Shown here piece by piece: positions 1-9,182 of a stretch of 64,000 nt of DNA. The position numbers were made by a program, and so were the translations under genes. The notes beneath the pieces are model-generated. The model did no database searches. It saw only the letters and a list, made by a program, of their open reading frames with translations, and had not been told where the DNA came from. This stretch comes from JBCCEJ01 sp039030335 (lineage in GTDB: Bacteria > Pseudomonadota > Gammaproteobacteria > HK1), in contig JBCCEJ010000001.1 of the NCBI GenBank assembly GCA_039030335.1, forward strand, positions 138,739 through 202,738, read 5' to 3'. Each line of letters starts with the position of its first letter. The stretch's first letter is position 1.

Positions 1-421
1 TGGCGGATTGCAGCGCGCCAGATGCTGGCAGTGTGGGCACACCCGTGGTCTGCGCCAGAGTCCGCGCCGACAGTTTGTTGCCGACACGCTGCAACTGCTC
101 CGGGGTGGGGCCGACGAAGGCCAGTCCGGCGGCCTCGCACGCGGCCGCGAACGTGGCGTCTTCGCTCACGAAACCCCACCCGGGATGCACCGCGTCGCAG
201 CCGCTCGACCGCGCCGCGTCGAGCAGCGCCTTGTGATCGAGGTAGGCGCGCACGCCGTGCCCGTCGAGCGCCACGGCTTCGTCGGCGCGGCGCCAGTGCA
301 AGGCTTGCTGTTCGTCTTTCGCATATACCGCGACTGACGAAATCCCAAGGTCGGCGGCCGAGCGGGCAATCCGTACGGCGACTTCGCCCCGATTGGCGAT
401 CAGCAGTTTCTTGATGGTCAT
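1..421 (-). CDS. Biotin carboxylase domain protein, N-terminal part (cut by window edge)
   Basis: This is the first 140 codons of an ATP-dependent biotin carboxylase, the subunit or domain that carboxylates biotin in acetyl-, propionyl- or methylcrotonyl-CoA carboxylase or in urea/pyruvate carboxylases. The translation starts MTIKKLLIANRGEVAVRIAR, carrying the ANRGE signature at residues 9-13, and continues with the HPGWGFVSE segment and the KLSAR stretch typical of the N-terminal biotin-carboxylase fold. The stop lies beyond base 1, so it cannot be told whether the protein is a stand-alone AccC-like subunit or a fused carboxylase. The downstream side of the gene, where a carboxyltransferase would be expected, is outside the window. 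Confidence 0.9.
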   Translation of the reverse strand, partial: MTIKKLLIANRGEVAVRIARSAADLGISSVAVYAKDEQQALHWRRADEAVALDGHGVRAYLDHKALLDAARSSGCDAVHPGWGFVSEDATFAAACEAAGLAFVGPTPEQLQRVGNKLSARTLAQTTGVPTLPASGALQSA

Positions 422-623
422 GGTGAAACCCGGTTGGCGCTGAGGTCTGGCTGGTGTGATTCGGTCGTGCGCGCTCGGCGGTCTGTCCCGACGGCGCGCT
501 TGCCGCGGTCTGATGCCGGGCCTGGCTCCGTCGGCGCGAGGACCCGAGGCCGGCGCGGAGTGCGCCTGGCCACATAAACGCGAGACGCGGTCGTCTCGCA
601 AACGGTTTGTCGCGTGCGCTCGC

Positions 624-1715
624 TCAGGCGACGCCGAAGTTGATGACCGTGCGCACGGTCCGCCCTTCTTTCATCGCCTTGAAGCCGTCGTTGATCTCCT
701 CGAGCTTGATCTCGTCCGAGATCCAGTCGTCGAGATGCAGGCGACCTTGCAAGTAGAGTTCGATCAGCCGCGGCATGTCGACGCGGAAGCGGTTCGAGCC
801 CATCGAAGAACCCTGGATCTTGCGTTCGCGCAGGAAATCGAAGCCGTGCAGTTCGATCTTCTCGCCGAACGGCACCATGCCGACGATGGTAGCCGTGCCG
901 CCGAACGCGAGCATTTGAAACGACTGTTCGGCGGTCACTTTGAGGCCGAGGCACTCGATCGCGTGGTGCACGCCGCCGCCAGTCAGCTCCTTGACCTGCT
1001 CCACCGGGTCGCCGTCGTTTGGGTTGACGAGGTCGGTGGCGCCAAGCTTGGTGGCGAGCTGCAGTTTGGCCGGGTTCGTGTCGATGGCGATGACGCGTCC
1101 GGCCCCGGCGACGTAAGCGCCGTTGACGGCCGCCATGCCGACGCCGCCGCAACCGATCACGGCCACCGTCTCGCCGGCCGCCACTTTCGCCGTGTTAACC
1201 GCCGCGCCGAAACCGGTGATCACACCGCAGCCGATCAGGGCCGCGCGGTCGAGCGGCATGTCCTTGCGGATTTTCACGATGGCGTTTTCATGTACGAGCA
1301 TCTGCTCAGCGAAAGACGACAGGTTTAAGAATGTGTGCAGCCGGTCGGATTTATCCCAGTGATGGCGCTCCGACATGCCCGGCAACATCTTCACTTCGGT
1401 GTTATTGCAGAGCACCGGCCGGCCGGTGTTGCAGTACTCGCAGGTACCGCAGAAGACCGACAGGCAGGTCACCACATGGTCACCCGGCTGCACGTAGCGC
1501 ACCTCCGAGCCCACCTGCTCGACGATGCCCGAAGACTCGTGTCCGAGAACGGCCGGCAGCGGATGCGGATAGAGGCCCTCGATGAAGTGCAGGTCGGAGT
1601 GGCAGAGCCCTGCAACCGCGGTACGCAGCAGTACTTCGTGTGGTCCAGGTTTGTTGACGCTGACTTCTTCTATCTGCAGCGGTGTGTTGGCTTCGTACAG
1701 TACGGCGGCTCTCAT
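624..1715 (-). CDS. Zinc-dependent alcohol dehydrogenase (MDR family)
   Basis: A 363-residue medium-chain dehydrogenase that probably oxidises an alcohol or reduces an aldehyde with NAD(P). Catalytic-zinc ligands are C38 and the H59-E60 pair in LGHES. The structural-zinc lobe has C89, C92, C95 and C103. The Rossmann motif VIGCGGVGMAA lies near residue 186. A GAGGGAG ribosome-binding site precedes the ATG. It resembles the class III/Rxyl_3153-like branch of zinc alcohol dehydrogenases, but the substrate cannot be told from sequence. It is on the same strand as the biotin carboxylase start, about 200 bp upstream of it, so the two may be co-transcribed. Confidence 0.9.
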   Translation of the reverse strand: MRAAVLYEANTPLQIEEVSVNKPGPHEVLLRTAVAGLCHSDLHFIEGLYPHPLPAVLGHESSGIVEQVGSEVRYVQPGDHVVTCLSVFCGTCEYCNTGRPVLCNNTEVKMLPGMSERHHWDKSDRLHTFLNLSSFAEQMLVHENAIVKIRKDMPLDRAALIGCGVITGFGAAVNTAKVAAGETVAVIGCGGVGMAAVNGAYVAGAGRVIAIDTNPAKLQLATKLGATDLVNPNDGDPVEQVKELTGGGVHHAIECLGLKVTAEQSFQMLAFGGTATIVGMVPFGEKIELHGFDFLRERKIQGSSMGSNRFRVDMPRLIELYLQGRLHLDDWISDEIKLEEINDGFKAMKEGRTVRTVINFGVA

Positions 1716-1796
1716 CGGACCGGCTCCCTCTTGTCAGCTGTGGTCTTCGCGGTCAGTCTACCGTGGCACGCGCGGCCAACCAATTGGGATATCTGA

Positions 1797-2714
1797 ATGT
1801 CGGGATGCATACACGATCACTCTGGCTACGCGCTCGAGCGCTGGGGCGAAGGCGACCAGCTCGGAGCCGGCAACCTGCTGACGGCCGAGCGGCGGCTGGC
1901 CGCCATGCAGGCCGTGCGCTCCGGCGAGCTCATCGACCTCGGCCACGTCATCGAGAATGGCGCGCCCAGGATGCCGCCAAACCAGACACCGTTCGTCATG
2001 ACGCTGTCGATCCGCGGCGACAACACCGTCCGGCGCCGCCGCAAGATGGGCGCGACCAACGACGCTGGTACATCGCTCGAGCGCATCGAAATGACGACGC
2101 ATGTCGGTACCCATGTCGACGCCCTCGGTCACGTGACGATCGGTGATGAGCTCTACGGTGGCCGCCACGTCGACGATGAACTCGACGATCTGGGCCTCGC
2201 CAGCATCGGTGTCGAACACGTGCCTCCCATGATCACGCGCGGCCGCCTGCTGGATGTCTCGGCTTTGGATGGCGCGACGACGCTGGAGGCCGGGCGTGTC
2301 GTCAGCGCTGACGATCTGGCGCGCGCGGAAGAAGCCGATGGCGTCGAGGTGGCTGAGGGTGACGTGGTCTGTATCCATACGGGTTGGGGCCAGTGGTACA
2401 TGCGGGACAACGACCGGTATGCCGCAGGCGAGCCGGGTATCGACGAGCCCGCTGCGCGCTGGCTGACCGAGCGCGGCGTGGTCGCGATCGCCTCTGACAA
2501 CATGGCCGTGGAGGTCATTCCCAATCCCCGGCACCCCGCCGCCATCCTGCCCGTGCACCAGCACACCCTGGCCGAGGCGGGTGTGTATCTCATCGAGAAC
2601 CTGAAAACTGACGAACTGGCCGCGGCCGGCCATCGCGCCTTCTGTTTCATGCTGCTCGCGACCAAGTTCAAAGGCGCAACCGGGTGTCCCGTCCGTCCGG
2701 TGGCCGTCGTTTGA
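1797..2714 (+). CDS. Cyclase family protein (kynurenine formamidase-like hydrolase)
   Basis: A 305-residue metal-dependent amidohydrolase-like enzyme of the cyclase family, whose members include kynurenine formamidase, isatin hydrolase and polyketide cyclases. The metal-binding signature HxGTHxDxxxH is intact, with H102, H106, D108 and H112. The opening WGEGDQLGAGNLLT is typical of the long bacterial branch of this family. No strong Shine-Dalgarno precedes the start; the ATG at 1797 is chosen because the conserved opening follows it closely. It is divergent from the alcohol dehydrogenase and 60 bp upstream of the acyl-CoA-dehydrogenase-like flavoprotein, so a two-gene catabolic unit is plausible. 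The substrate is unknown. Confidence 0.85.
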   Translation: MSGCIHDHSGYALERWGEGDQLGAGNLLTAERRLAAMQAVRSGELIDLGHVIENGAPRMPPNQTPFVMTLSIRGDNTVRRRRKMGATNDAGTSLERIEMTTHVGTHVDALGHVTIGDELYGGRHVDDELDDLGLASIGVEHVPPMITRGRLLDVSALDGATTLEAGRVVSADDLARAEEADGVEVAEGDVVCIHTGWGQWYMRDNDRYAAGEPGIDEPAARWLTERGVVAIASDNMAVEVIPNPRHPAAILPVHQHTLAEAGVYLIENLKTDELAAAGHRAFCFMLLATKFKGATGCPVRPVAVV

Positions 2715-2774
2715 TGACGTTCGTCTGCATGCAATGCGCAACTGGTGTATCCACCGACGGAGGATATTTTCGTA

Positions 2775-3932
2775 ATGCGTGCTGATACACGGCTCGAATC
2801 GTACCCGGAGCTCGAAACGGCAGGGCAGGTCGTGCAGGCGATCCGCGATGGGCAGGGTCGAATGGACGAACGCGCAGGTTTGCGCCCGGAACTTGCCACC
2901 CACTTGAAGCAGCAGGGTCTGTTTCGCCTGCTGTTGCCCGCCGAGTTTGGCGGTTCCGAGCTGTCGTTGCCGCGCTACATCCGGGTAGTCGAGATGATCG
3001 CGCAAGCGGATGGTTCAGCCGGCTGGTGCGTGGGTCAGGGCGGGGTGTTTCCGAATCTGGCCGACCGTATGACCGAGGAAGCGGCCAGCGATATCTGGCG
3101 TGCTAATCCGGACGCGGTAGTGGCGACCGGTTCACCAACCGGTTCCACGGCGCTGGAAACGGCCGACGGGTTTCGCATGAACGGCCGTTGGCGCTTCGCG
3201 AGCGGCATCATGCATGCCGACTGGCTCGCCGCGATGGCACCGACTGTCAATGATGCTGGGGATACCACGGGCTTCGGCATGTTCCTGGTACCGCGTGACG
3301 ATGTTGTGCTGGGCGATGGTTGGAACGTGCGCGGTTTACGCGGCACGGCGAGTCGCGACTATCAGCTTCAGGACTACGTCGTACCTCGCTACCGGTCGAT
3401 GCGCGGGCCTGTCTTGCGCACCCACTGTGGCATCGCCACCGGATTGCCGGCCATGCTGTTGTTCGCCAGTGCGTTTGGTTCGGTAGGGCTCGGTATCGCG
3501 CGCCGGGCGATCGATGAGCTCTACAACGTGGTGGAGGGAAAGACCCCGTTTTCGACCAGCCGGGCGCTCCGTGACGACGATATGGTCCACGTTGGCGTCG
3601 CACAGGCCGAGGCGATGTGGGGTTCGGCGCGGGCGTATCTTCGCGAGATGGCAGAAACCTGCGAGTACGATCACCGGCGCAGCGGCGAGGTGGCGCAGGC
3701 GGCGCGCGCACGACTGAGGCTGGCGGCCACGAACGCGATGCGCGAGGCGGGTCGGGCGGTAGACAAGGTGTATGAGCTTGCCGGCAGTGACGTCATCTTC
3801 GATGATCACCCGATCCACCGCTGCTTCCAGGACGTACGCGCGCTGACTCAGCAGATTCAGGCGCGACCAGCCCACTTCCGTACGGTCGGAAGGGTGTTGA
3901 TGGGGCTCGATCCGGACAACCCGATGGTGTGA
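2775..3932 (+). CDS. Acyl-CoA dehydrogenase family flavoprotein (HsaA/monooxygenase-like)
   Basis: A 385-residue protein of the acyl-CoA dehydrogenase fold. The pattern fits flavin-dependent monooxygenases and dehydrogenases of the HsaA/DszC type better than classical beta-oxidation enzymes: an N-terminal helix (residues 20-70, LKQQGLFRLLLPAEFGG), a central beta domain with GRWRFASG, and a C-terminal four-helix region with YELAGSDVIFDDHPIHR. The longest ORF begins at 2745, but GGAGG at about 2759-2763 sits correctly for the ATG at 2775. It follows the cyclase gene closely on the same strand. If it is a two-component monooxygenase, its flavin reductase is not in this window. Confidence 0.8.
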   Translation: MRADTRLESYPELETAGQVVQAIRDGQGRMDERAGLRPELATHLKQQGLFRLLLPAEFGGSELSLPRYIRVVEMIAQADGSAGWCVGQGGVFPNLADRMTEEAASDIWRANPDAVVATGSPTGSTALETADGFRMNGRWRFASGIMHADWLAAMAPTVNDAGDTTGFGMFLVPRDDVVLGDGWNVRGLRGTASRDYQLQDYVVPRYRSMRGPVLRTHCGIATGLPAMLLFASAFGSVGLGIARRAIDELYNVVEGKTPFSTSRALRDDDMVHVGVAQAEAMWGSARAYLREMAETCEYDHRRSGEVAQAARARLRLAATNAMREAGRAVDKVYELAGSDVIFDDHPIHRCFQDVRALTQQIQARPAHFRTVGRVLMGLDPDNPMV

Positions 3933-3948
3933 CGCAGCACTGCGCAAG

Positions 3949-4524
3949 TCACGCGCTGAGCGCGGATTTGTAGTGCTTGCGGCAGACAGAAACGTACTGC
4001 TCGTTGCCGCCTATCTGCACCTGTTCGCCCGACGCGACCGGTTTGCCATCCGCGCCCAGGCGCAACACCATCGTGGCCTTGCGACCGCAGTGGCAGATGG
4101 TCTTGATCTCGCGCAGTTCGTCAGCCCAGGCGAGCAGATGGGTGCTTCCGGCAAACAGCTCGCCCTGAAAGTCCGTGCGCAGGCCGTAGGTGAGTACCGG
4201 TACGCCGAGCTGGTCGACGACGTCAGTCAACTGCTCGACCTGTGCGCGCGTAAGGAATTGGGCCTCATCGACCAGCACGCAATTGAGACCGGTTGCGTCA
4301 ACGCGGCCTGCGGCTATCTCGTAGAGGTTGTCGTCACGGCGAAAGTTGACTGCTTCAGCCTCCAACCCGATCCGCGACTTGACGTTCATGCCGAAGCGGT
4401 CGTCGAGTTGGGGCTTCAAAACGAGCGTGTGCATGCCGCGTTCGCGATAGTTGTAGTTTGACTGCAGCAGCGTCGTGGTCTTGCCCGCATTCATCGCGGA
4501 GTAATAGAAATAGAGCTTGGCCAT
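3949..4524 (-). CDS. tdk: Thymidine kinase
   Basis: A 191-residue type II thymidine kinase that phosphorylates thymidine to dTMP with ATP in the salvage pathway. The P-loop region SAMNAGKTTTLLQS is at residues 9-22, the DEAQFL motif near residue 86, and the zinc-lobe cysteines at C144, C146 and C181. The whole chain is strikingly close to E. coli Tdk in motif order and wording, including YYSAMNAGK, GLRTDF, CGRKA and YVSVCRKHY. It is divergently arranged with the nitroreductase, with a short AT-rich palindrome in the shared promoter region. Confidence 0.97.
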   Translation of the reverse strand: MAKLYFYYSAMNAGKTTTLLQSNYNYRERGMHTLVLKPQLDDRFGMNVKSRIGLEAEAVNFRRDDNLYEIAAGRVDATGLNCVLVDEAQFLTRAQVEQLTDVVDQLGVPVLTYGLRTDFQGELFAGSTHLLAWADELREIKTICHCGRKATMVLRLGADGKPVASGEQVQIGGNEQYVSVCRKHYKSALSA

Positions 4525-4580
4525 CGTGAGAACCGGTCCGCCTGCGTGGGTGCCATGCGAGTAGTCGAGGCCCGGGCATT

Positions 4581-4597
4581 ATATGGTGGCTCCATAT
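4581..4597. promoter_or_regulatory. Palindrome ATATGG-N5-CCATAT in the tdk/nitroreductase divergent region
   Basis: A perfect inverted repeat, ATATGG TGGCT CCATAT, lies 30 to 60 bp upstream of both divergent starts. It overlaps TTATAT, the only AT-rich, -10-like segment in the gap. It could be an operator for either gene. No regulator gene is adjacent. Confidence 0.35.
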
Positions 4598-4625
4598 CTT
4601 CCCGCCGACCATCGGAGATCCCGAC

Positions 4626-5294
4626 ATGGCCGCTTTTGTACCGCTGACAACCTATGAAGAACTGGCGCCGGAGCTCATGCGTGAACGGGCTAGAGCATTC
4701 CGGGACGACGTGCAGCGACGACGCACGGTGCGGGAATTCTCCGCGCGTCCGGTGCCGCTCGAGATCATCGATGACGCGCTCGCCGCCGCCGGGTCGGCAC
4801 CCAGCGGTGCCAATTTGCAGCCCTGGCATTTTGTGGTCGTCAGTGGCCCGGAAACGAAACGCCGCATTCGCGAAGCGGCCGAGGTGGAAGAGCGGGAGTT
4901 CTACACCCATCGGGCGTCGGCCGAGTGGCTGGCCGCACTCGAACCGCTCGGCACGGATGCCGACAAACCGTTCCTCGAAACCGCACCATATCTGATCGCA
5001 GTGTTCTCGCAGAAGACGGGACAACTCCCGGATGGGCGCAAGGTAAAACACTATTACCCGGCGGAATCCACCGGGCTTGCGACGGGGATTCTCATCACGG
5101 CGCTGCATCAGGCCGGACTCGCCTGTCTGACTCACACGCCAAGTCCGATGCGGTTTCTAAACGAAATTCTAGGGCGGCCTGCCAACGAACGCCCGTTTCT
5201 GTTGCTCGTGGTGGGCTATCCGGCAGACCACGCGACGGTGCCTGACATCGAGCGCAAAGTGCTGGAGGACTTTGTCACGTACGCAGATACATGA
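4626..5294 (+). CDS. Nitroreductase family protein (iodotyrosine deiodinase-like)
   Basis: A 222-residue FMN-binding nitroreductase-fold enzyme. The RRRTVREFSARPVP segment (residues 30-43) and PSGANLQPWHFVVVSG (residues 59-74) are the classic FMN-contacting motifs. The C-terminal LVVGYPA closes the fold. The overall wording, with a long insert EEREFYTHRASAEWLAAL before the middle helix, is like the iodotyrosine deiodinase/BluB-related branch, so dehalogenation or another FMN-dependent reduction is possible. A GGAG sequence precedes the ATG. Substrate unknown. Confidence 0.85.
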   Translation: MAAFVPLTTYEELAPELMRERARAFRDDVQRRRTVREFSARPVPLEIIDDALAAAGSAPSGANLQPWHFVVVSGPETKRRIREAAEVEEREFYTHRASAEWLAALEPLGTDADKPFLETAPYLIAVFSQKTGQLPDGRKVKHYYPAESTGLATGILITALHQAGLACLTHTPSPMRFLNEILGRPANERPFLLLVVGYPADHATVPDIERKVLEDFVTYADT

Positions 5295-5526
5295 CGGCCG
5301 AACCGCGTGCCCGCGGCTGCGCACCGAATCCCGCATCGAGGTCCGACGTAGTATATGAGCGTGGTTGGATCCCGATCATGGCGGTGCAGGCCGACGCAGA
5401 TTCTGCTGAGCGCCGTAGCGGCGAATTGCCCAAAACGGAGTTGCCTGACCGCGCCAGAACTGCTTCAGTCTCTACAGTCCTGGCTCATCAGCGTATGGAT
5501 GTTCTGAGAAACAGGGAGCGAAACCG

Positions 5527-7401
5527 ATGCCCGAAGCCAAACCCACGCGTGCCGAGGCCGCTGGCAAGACTCGCGTACTCAACGTTCGGCCAGATGCCCC
5601 GGATGTGCGCGATCGATACTACGAACCGGCACTGATCCCGCTCGCCAAGAGCGTCCGGAATCTGGACGGCAAGGTGCTCAACCAGGAAGACGAGGGCGCC
5701 TGCACCGGCTTTGCACTCGCTGCCGTTATCAATTTGCTGAACCGGCGGGCGGGCGATGCATTCCACGCGAGCCCGCGGATGCTCTTTGAGATGGCCCGGT
5801 TGCATGATCATTTACCAGGCGAGAATTACAGCTTCTCGACTTGCCGTGGCGCGATTCGCGGGTGGGCGAATATGGGTGTCTGCGCGGAGACCGAGTGGCG
5901 GTACGAACCGTTCAACCCGGGCGAACTCACTATCAAACGCGCAATCTCCGCGCGTAATCACCCGCTCGGGGCGTACTACCGTCTGCGTCCCAACGTTGTC
6001 GATTACCACGCCGCGCTGAACGAAGTAGACGCGATCTATGTCTCGGCGCGGCTGCATACCGGGTGGTTGAACCCGGTACCGCGCGACGAACTCGCGCTGA
6101 TCCCGCAAAGTGACATCCCGATGATGGGCCATGCGTTTGCGATCGTCGGCTACGATGATGATGGATTCATCGTGCAGAACTCGTGGGGAACCGAGTGGGC
6201 CACGAACGGATTCGCTGTCTGGCGCTACGAAGACTGGCAGTCTTCGATCTCGGACGGATGGGTGTTTCGGCTCGGCGTACCGACGCCGCAGATCTTCGGA
6301 CAGGCGGCTCACGGGAAACGCCCCCCGGCGGAAGCCGAATTCTTCAAGCGTTCGCCTAAGCGTCATCAGATCTCCGGGCACTTTGCGCATTTCGACGATG
6401 GCCGGTTTGTCACAAACGGCAAGTACTGGACCAATCTCGACGATATTCGCCGTACTGCGAAGCACATCGCGTCAAAGCAGGACTGGTACCGCCACGTCAT
6501 GATATTTGCCCACGGCGGCCTGAACAGTTCCGCCGACTCAGCCCGACGCATCAACGCGCTGAAAGAAGGTTTCATGCGCAATCGGGTCTATCCGTTTCAC
6601 TTGATGTACGACACCGGGCTTGCCGAAGAATTGAAGGACGCCCTGGTCAGGAGCTCGGACAAGGCCGACGAGCAGGCATCGGGTTTCTTCGATTGGGTTG
6701 TTGAGAACGTCACGGAGGCGACGGACAGTGCAATCGAGAGCCTGATCCGCGCGCCCGGCACTGCCATCTGGGAAGAGATGAAGCGCGGTGGCCGTACGCC
6801 GTTCCAGACCGAGGCGGTCGCCGGGCAGCCAGACGGGCTGAAGGCGATGAAAGTCCTCGCAAGCGCCCTGGAAGGCTCCGGCATCGGCCTGCATCTGGTC
6901 GCTCACAGTGCTGGCAGTGTGCTGATGGGGCATCTGTTGAAAGCGCTCGATACGCTAAAGCGCCGCGACCTCGTCGACTCGTGCACCTTGTTCGCGCCAG
7001 CTTGCACCCTGGATTTCTTCGACGAGCACTACCGTCCCCGCCTGGCTGCCAATGCGGCGCGTACGCGCATCCCGACGCTCGACATCTACAACCTGACCAA
7101 TAAGCTGGAACGTGACGATTCTGTGGCAGGGATCTACCGGAAATCGTTGCTATATCTCGTCTCCAACGCATTCGAGCGCGGCAAAGAGCGGCCGTTGCTC
7201 GGCATGCAGAAGTTCACCAAAAAGCTGGAACTGCCGCACAACGTCGGGATCGTTTACTCGAACGGAAAGGGCGAAGCCACGCGTTCCGAGACGCACGGCG
7301 GGTTCGACAATGACGCGCCGACGCTGAACTCGACCTTGGCGCGTATTTTGAGGCACGCACCGGAAGAACCGTTCAAAGACAACGAGGTCGAGGATTTCTG
7401 A
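5527..7401 (+). CDS. Papain-like (C1) cysteine peptidase fused to an alpha/beta-hydrolase domain
   Basis: A 624-residue two-domain protein without a signal peptide. The N-terminal half (about 30-255) is a papain-fold peptidase: Q53 and C59 in NQEDEGACTGFA match the papain oxyanion Gln and nucleophile at the usual six-residue spacing, H202 lies in GHAFAIVGYDDDG, and N218 in NSWGTEW. The C-terminal half (about 320-600) looks like a serine hydrolase, with FAHGG (328-332) as a possible oxyanion strand and a nucleophile elbow AHSAG around S461. A GGGAGCG ribosome-binding site supports the start. The gene stands alone between unrelated genes. The substrate and the relation between the two hydrolase activities are unknown. 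Confidence 0.85.
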   Translation: MPEAKPTRAEAAGKTRVLNVRPDAPDVRDRYYEPALIPLAKSVRNLDGKVLNQEDEGACTGFALAAVINLLNRRAGDAFHASPRMLFEMARLHDHLPGENYSFSTCRGAIRGWANMGVCAETEWRYEPFNPGELTIKRAISARNHPLGAYYRLRPNVVDYHAALNEVDAIYVSARLHTGWLNPVPRDELALIPQSDIPMMGHAFAIVGYDDDGFIVQNSWGTEWATNGFAVWRYEDWQSSISDGWVFRLGVPTPQIFGQAAHGKRPPAEAEFFKRSPKRHQISGHFAHFDDGRFVTNGKYWTNLDDIRRTAKHIASKQDWYRHVMIFAHGGLNSSADSARRINALKEGFMRNRVYPFHLMYDTGLAEELKDALVRSSDKADEQASGFFDWVVENVTEATDSAIESLIRAPGTAIWEEMKRGGRTPFQTEAVAGQPDGLKAMKVLASALEGSGIGLHLVAHSAGSVLMGHLLKALDTLKRRDLVDSCTLFAPACTLDFFDEHYRPRLAANAARTRIPTLDIYNLTNKLERDDSVAGIYRKSLLYLVSNAFERGKERPLLGMQKFTKKLELPHNVGIVYSNGKGEATRSETHGGFDNDAPTLNSTLARILRHAPEEPFKDNEVEDF

Positions 7402-7417
7402 CGGTCTGACCCAACCG

Positions 7418-7439
7418 GGCCGGCAGTGACGCCGGCCTT
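7418..7439 (+). terminator. GC-rich hairpin between convergent genes
   Basis: GGCCGGC AGTGAC GCCGGCC forms a perfect 7-bp stem with a 6-nt loop, followed by TTC, 17 bp after the stop of the peptidase-hydrolase gene. The T tract is short, so termination strength is uncertain. It could serve both convergent genes. Confidence 0.5.
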
Positions 7440-7494
7440 CGCATGACCGCACCGTAGACGCACGGCCGTCTCGGAGCGCTGGATAATGCCAGGG

Positions 7495-8562
7495 TCAGCC
7501 CTGCATCGACGCGTCGAGCGGCAGAAATACTTTCTCGCCTGTGCGCAGGGCGGCGCTGACTGCGTCAGTCCACTCCATATAGCGCGTGCCCGTTACGAAG
7601 TCGGTGAACCGGACCGCCTCTTTGCCGCGAATGGCGTTGATGAACTCCTCCTCGACCCGCCACGATAGTTGCCGGGCTTTCGGAATCTTCACTTCGGTGA
7701 GCTTCGTGGCGCGCCGGTTACCGGATAGCAGTGTCAGCGTGCCGGACTGATCGGTCAGCCTGAGGGCGCCTTCGGTGCCGCAGATATTGATGTCGATCGC
7801 CGGCATCAAACCGCTGACCGTCGTCATACAAAGACGCATCTGACCGCCCTGCTCCATCTCGCCGATGATGTCGATGTGATCCGGAATGCTCATGGCGACC
7901 CGCTGCCCGTCATCGCCTACGCGATGTTTGACGACGTTCTGTCCAACGGCCTGCACCGAACGGGCCGGACCCACCCAGCGCATCAGTCCCTCGTAGATGA
8001 TGCCCATGGCCATGATGTTGTTGCCGGAGAACTCGCGGAGTTGACGCCAGTGCACCGGGCTGGCGGCATTCGGAAAGTTGCTGCCGAGCGCCACGCGCGC
8101 ATCGACTGAGATCAGGTCGCCGATAAAACCCTTCCCGACCATCTCGGCGATCATCCGATCGAACTTGAACGTCAGTGGTGCTGGTACGATCTGTGCGACG
8201 AGGCTCGGGTTCATTTGCGAGACCTCGAGCATCGCGTGCGCTTCGCGCGAATTCATCGCCATGCGCGCTTCGCACAGCACGTGCTTACCAGATTCAAGCG
8301 CCGCGATGGTGATCGGCGCGTGCATGTAGGGCCACGTGCCGATGCAAATGGCATCGATGTCGCCGTCGTAGACGATCTCTTCCCACGAAGCGCAGACGTT
8401 CGGGATGCCGAACTCATCGGCGGCCGCCTGACCCGAGGCGATCGTGCGGTTGGCGACCGCGACGACTTCCACGCCCTTTTGCTTCTGGAGGCCGGGAATG
8501 TGGAATTTCCGCGTATTGCCGCCGGCGCCGATGATGCCAACGGTGATGGTATTGCCTGTCAC
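7495..8562 (-). CDS. Gfo/Idh/MocA family oxidoreductase
   Basis: A 355-residue NAD(P)-dependent oxidoreductase of the glucose-fructose oxidoreductase/inositol dehydrogenase family. The Rossmann segment VGIIGAGGNTRKFHIPGL is at residues 8-25. The GKHVLCEARMAMN stretch corresponds to the EKP-type motif, but the usual Lys-Pro is replaced by Ala-Arg, so the catalytic lysine may be absent. The C-terminal alpha/beta domain is complete. Translation probably starts at a GTG, placed 9 nt after GAGGAG. It is convergent with the peptidase gene and divergent from the DUF2000 gene. Confidence 0.85.
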   Translation of the reverse strand: MTGNTITVGIIGAGGNTRKFHIPGLQKQKGVEVVAVANRTIASGQAAADEFGIPNVCASWEEIVYDGDIDAICIGTWPYMHAPITIAALESGKHVLCEARMAMNSREAHAMLEVSQMNPSLVAQIVPAPLTFKFDRMIAEMVGKGFIGDLISVDARVALGSNFPNAASPVHWRQLREFSGNNIMAMGIIYEGLMRWVGPARSVQAVGQNVVKHRVGDDGQRVAMSIPDHIDIIGEMEQGGQMRLCMTTVSGLMPAIDINICGTEGALRLTDQSGTLTLLSGNRRATKLTEVKIPKARQLSWRVEEEFINAIRGKEAVRFTDFVTGTRYMEWTDAVSAALRTGEKVFLPLDASMQG

Positions 8563-8738
8563 GGTTCAGAACTCCTCTGCGAGCGACGATAGAGTGCACC
8601 GCTTAACGATAGCTTAGTTACACGATCGCTGTCCGGTATTCGAGGCGGGGCGCAGCCGTCTTGTCGCGCGGTCGCATGCTCGACAGAATACTGCCGTGTG
8701 CCCGCGCAGCAACTCTCCTGGAGGCGCCTGAGAGCAGC

Positions 8739-9149
8739 ATGGAATTCGATACCAAATTCGCCATTGTGGTCGCTGACGACCTGTTGACGTGGCAGAAACT
8801 GAACGTCGTCGCTTTTCTGTCATCGGGCGTGGTTGGCGGCGCGGAAGACATCTTGGGCGAACCGTATATGGACGGTTCCAGGCAACACTACGCCCCGCTT
8901 TGTATCCAACCGATCGTAATTTTGAAGACGTCGCGGGAACGGCTGCGTACATTCCTCGACCGCGCCAATCGGCGCGGTGTCGCAGCCGCGGTTTATATCG
9001 AAGACATGTTCGCGACCGGTCACGACGGTGCAAATCGTGAGACGGTGGCGCGATACTCTACGGACGCATTGCCGTTGGTGGGCATGGCCGCACGCGGTGA
9101 CCGCAAGGAGATCGACAAGATCTGCAAAGGTGCGAAACTGCATGACTGA
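8739..9149 (+). CDS. DUF2000 family protein
   Basis: A 136-residue protein of the DUF2000 family, recognisable from the opening EFDTKFAIVVADDLLTWQKLN and the following AFLSSGVVGG. Members are small cytoplasmic proteins of unknown function. The longest ORF begins at 8661, but the family starts at the ATG at 8739, with a GGAGG sequence about 14 nt upstream. It lies 33 bp before the Asp/Glu racemase gene and probably shares its transcript, which hints at a role near amino-acid racemisation. That link is inference from position only. Confidence 0.8.
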   Translation: MEFDTKFAIVVADDLLTWQKLNVVAFLSSGVVGGAEDILGEPYMDGSRQHYAPLCIQPIVILKTSRERLRTFLDRANRRGVAAAVYIEDMFATGHDGANRETVARYSTDALPLVGMAARGDRKEIDKICKGAKLHD

Positions 9150-9182
9150 GGCTGGACTCGCCAAAACGGGAACGACCAAGAG

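Noticed and set aside
1758..3005. A 415-codon open frame on the minus strand
   Set aside because: It lies antisense to the cyclase and flavoprotein genes, has no recognisable domain, and is expected from GC-rich codon bias.
5291..5635. A 114-codon ORF upstream of the peptidase-hydrolase gene
   Set aside because: It overlaps the start of the clearly real downstream gene in another frame and has no family features.
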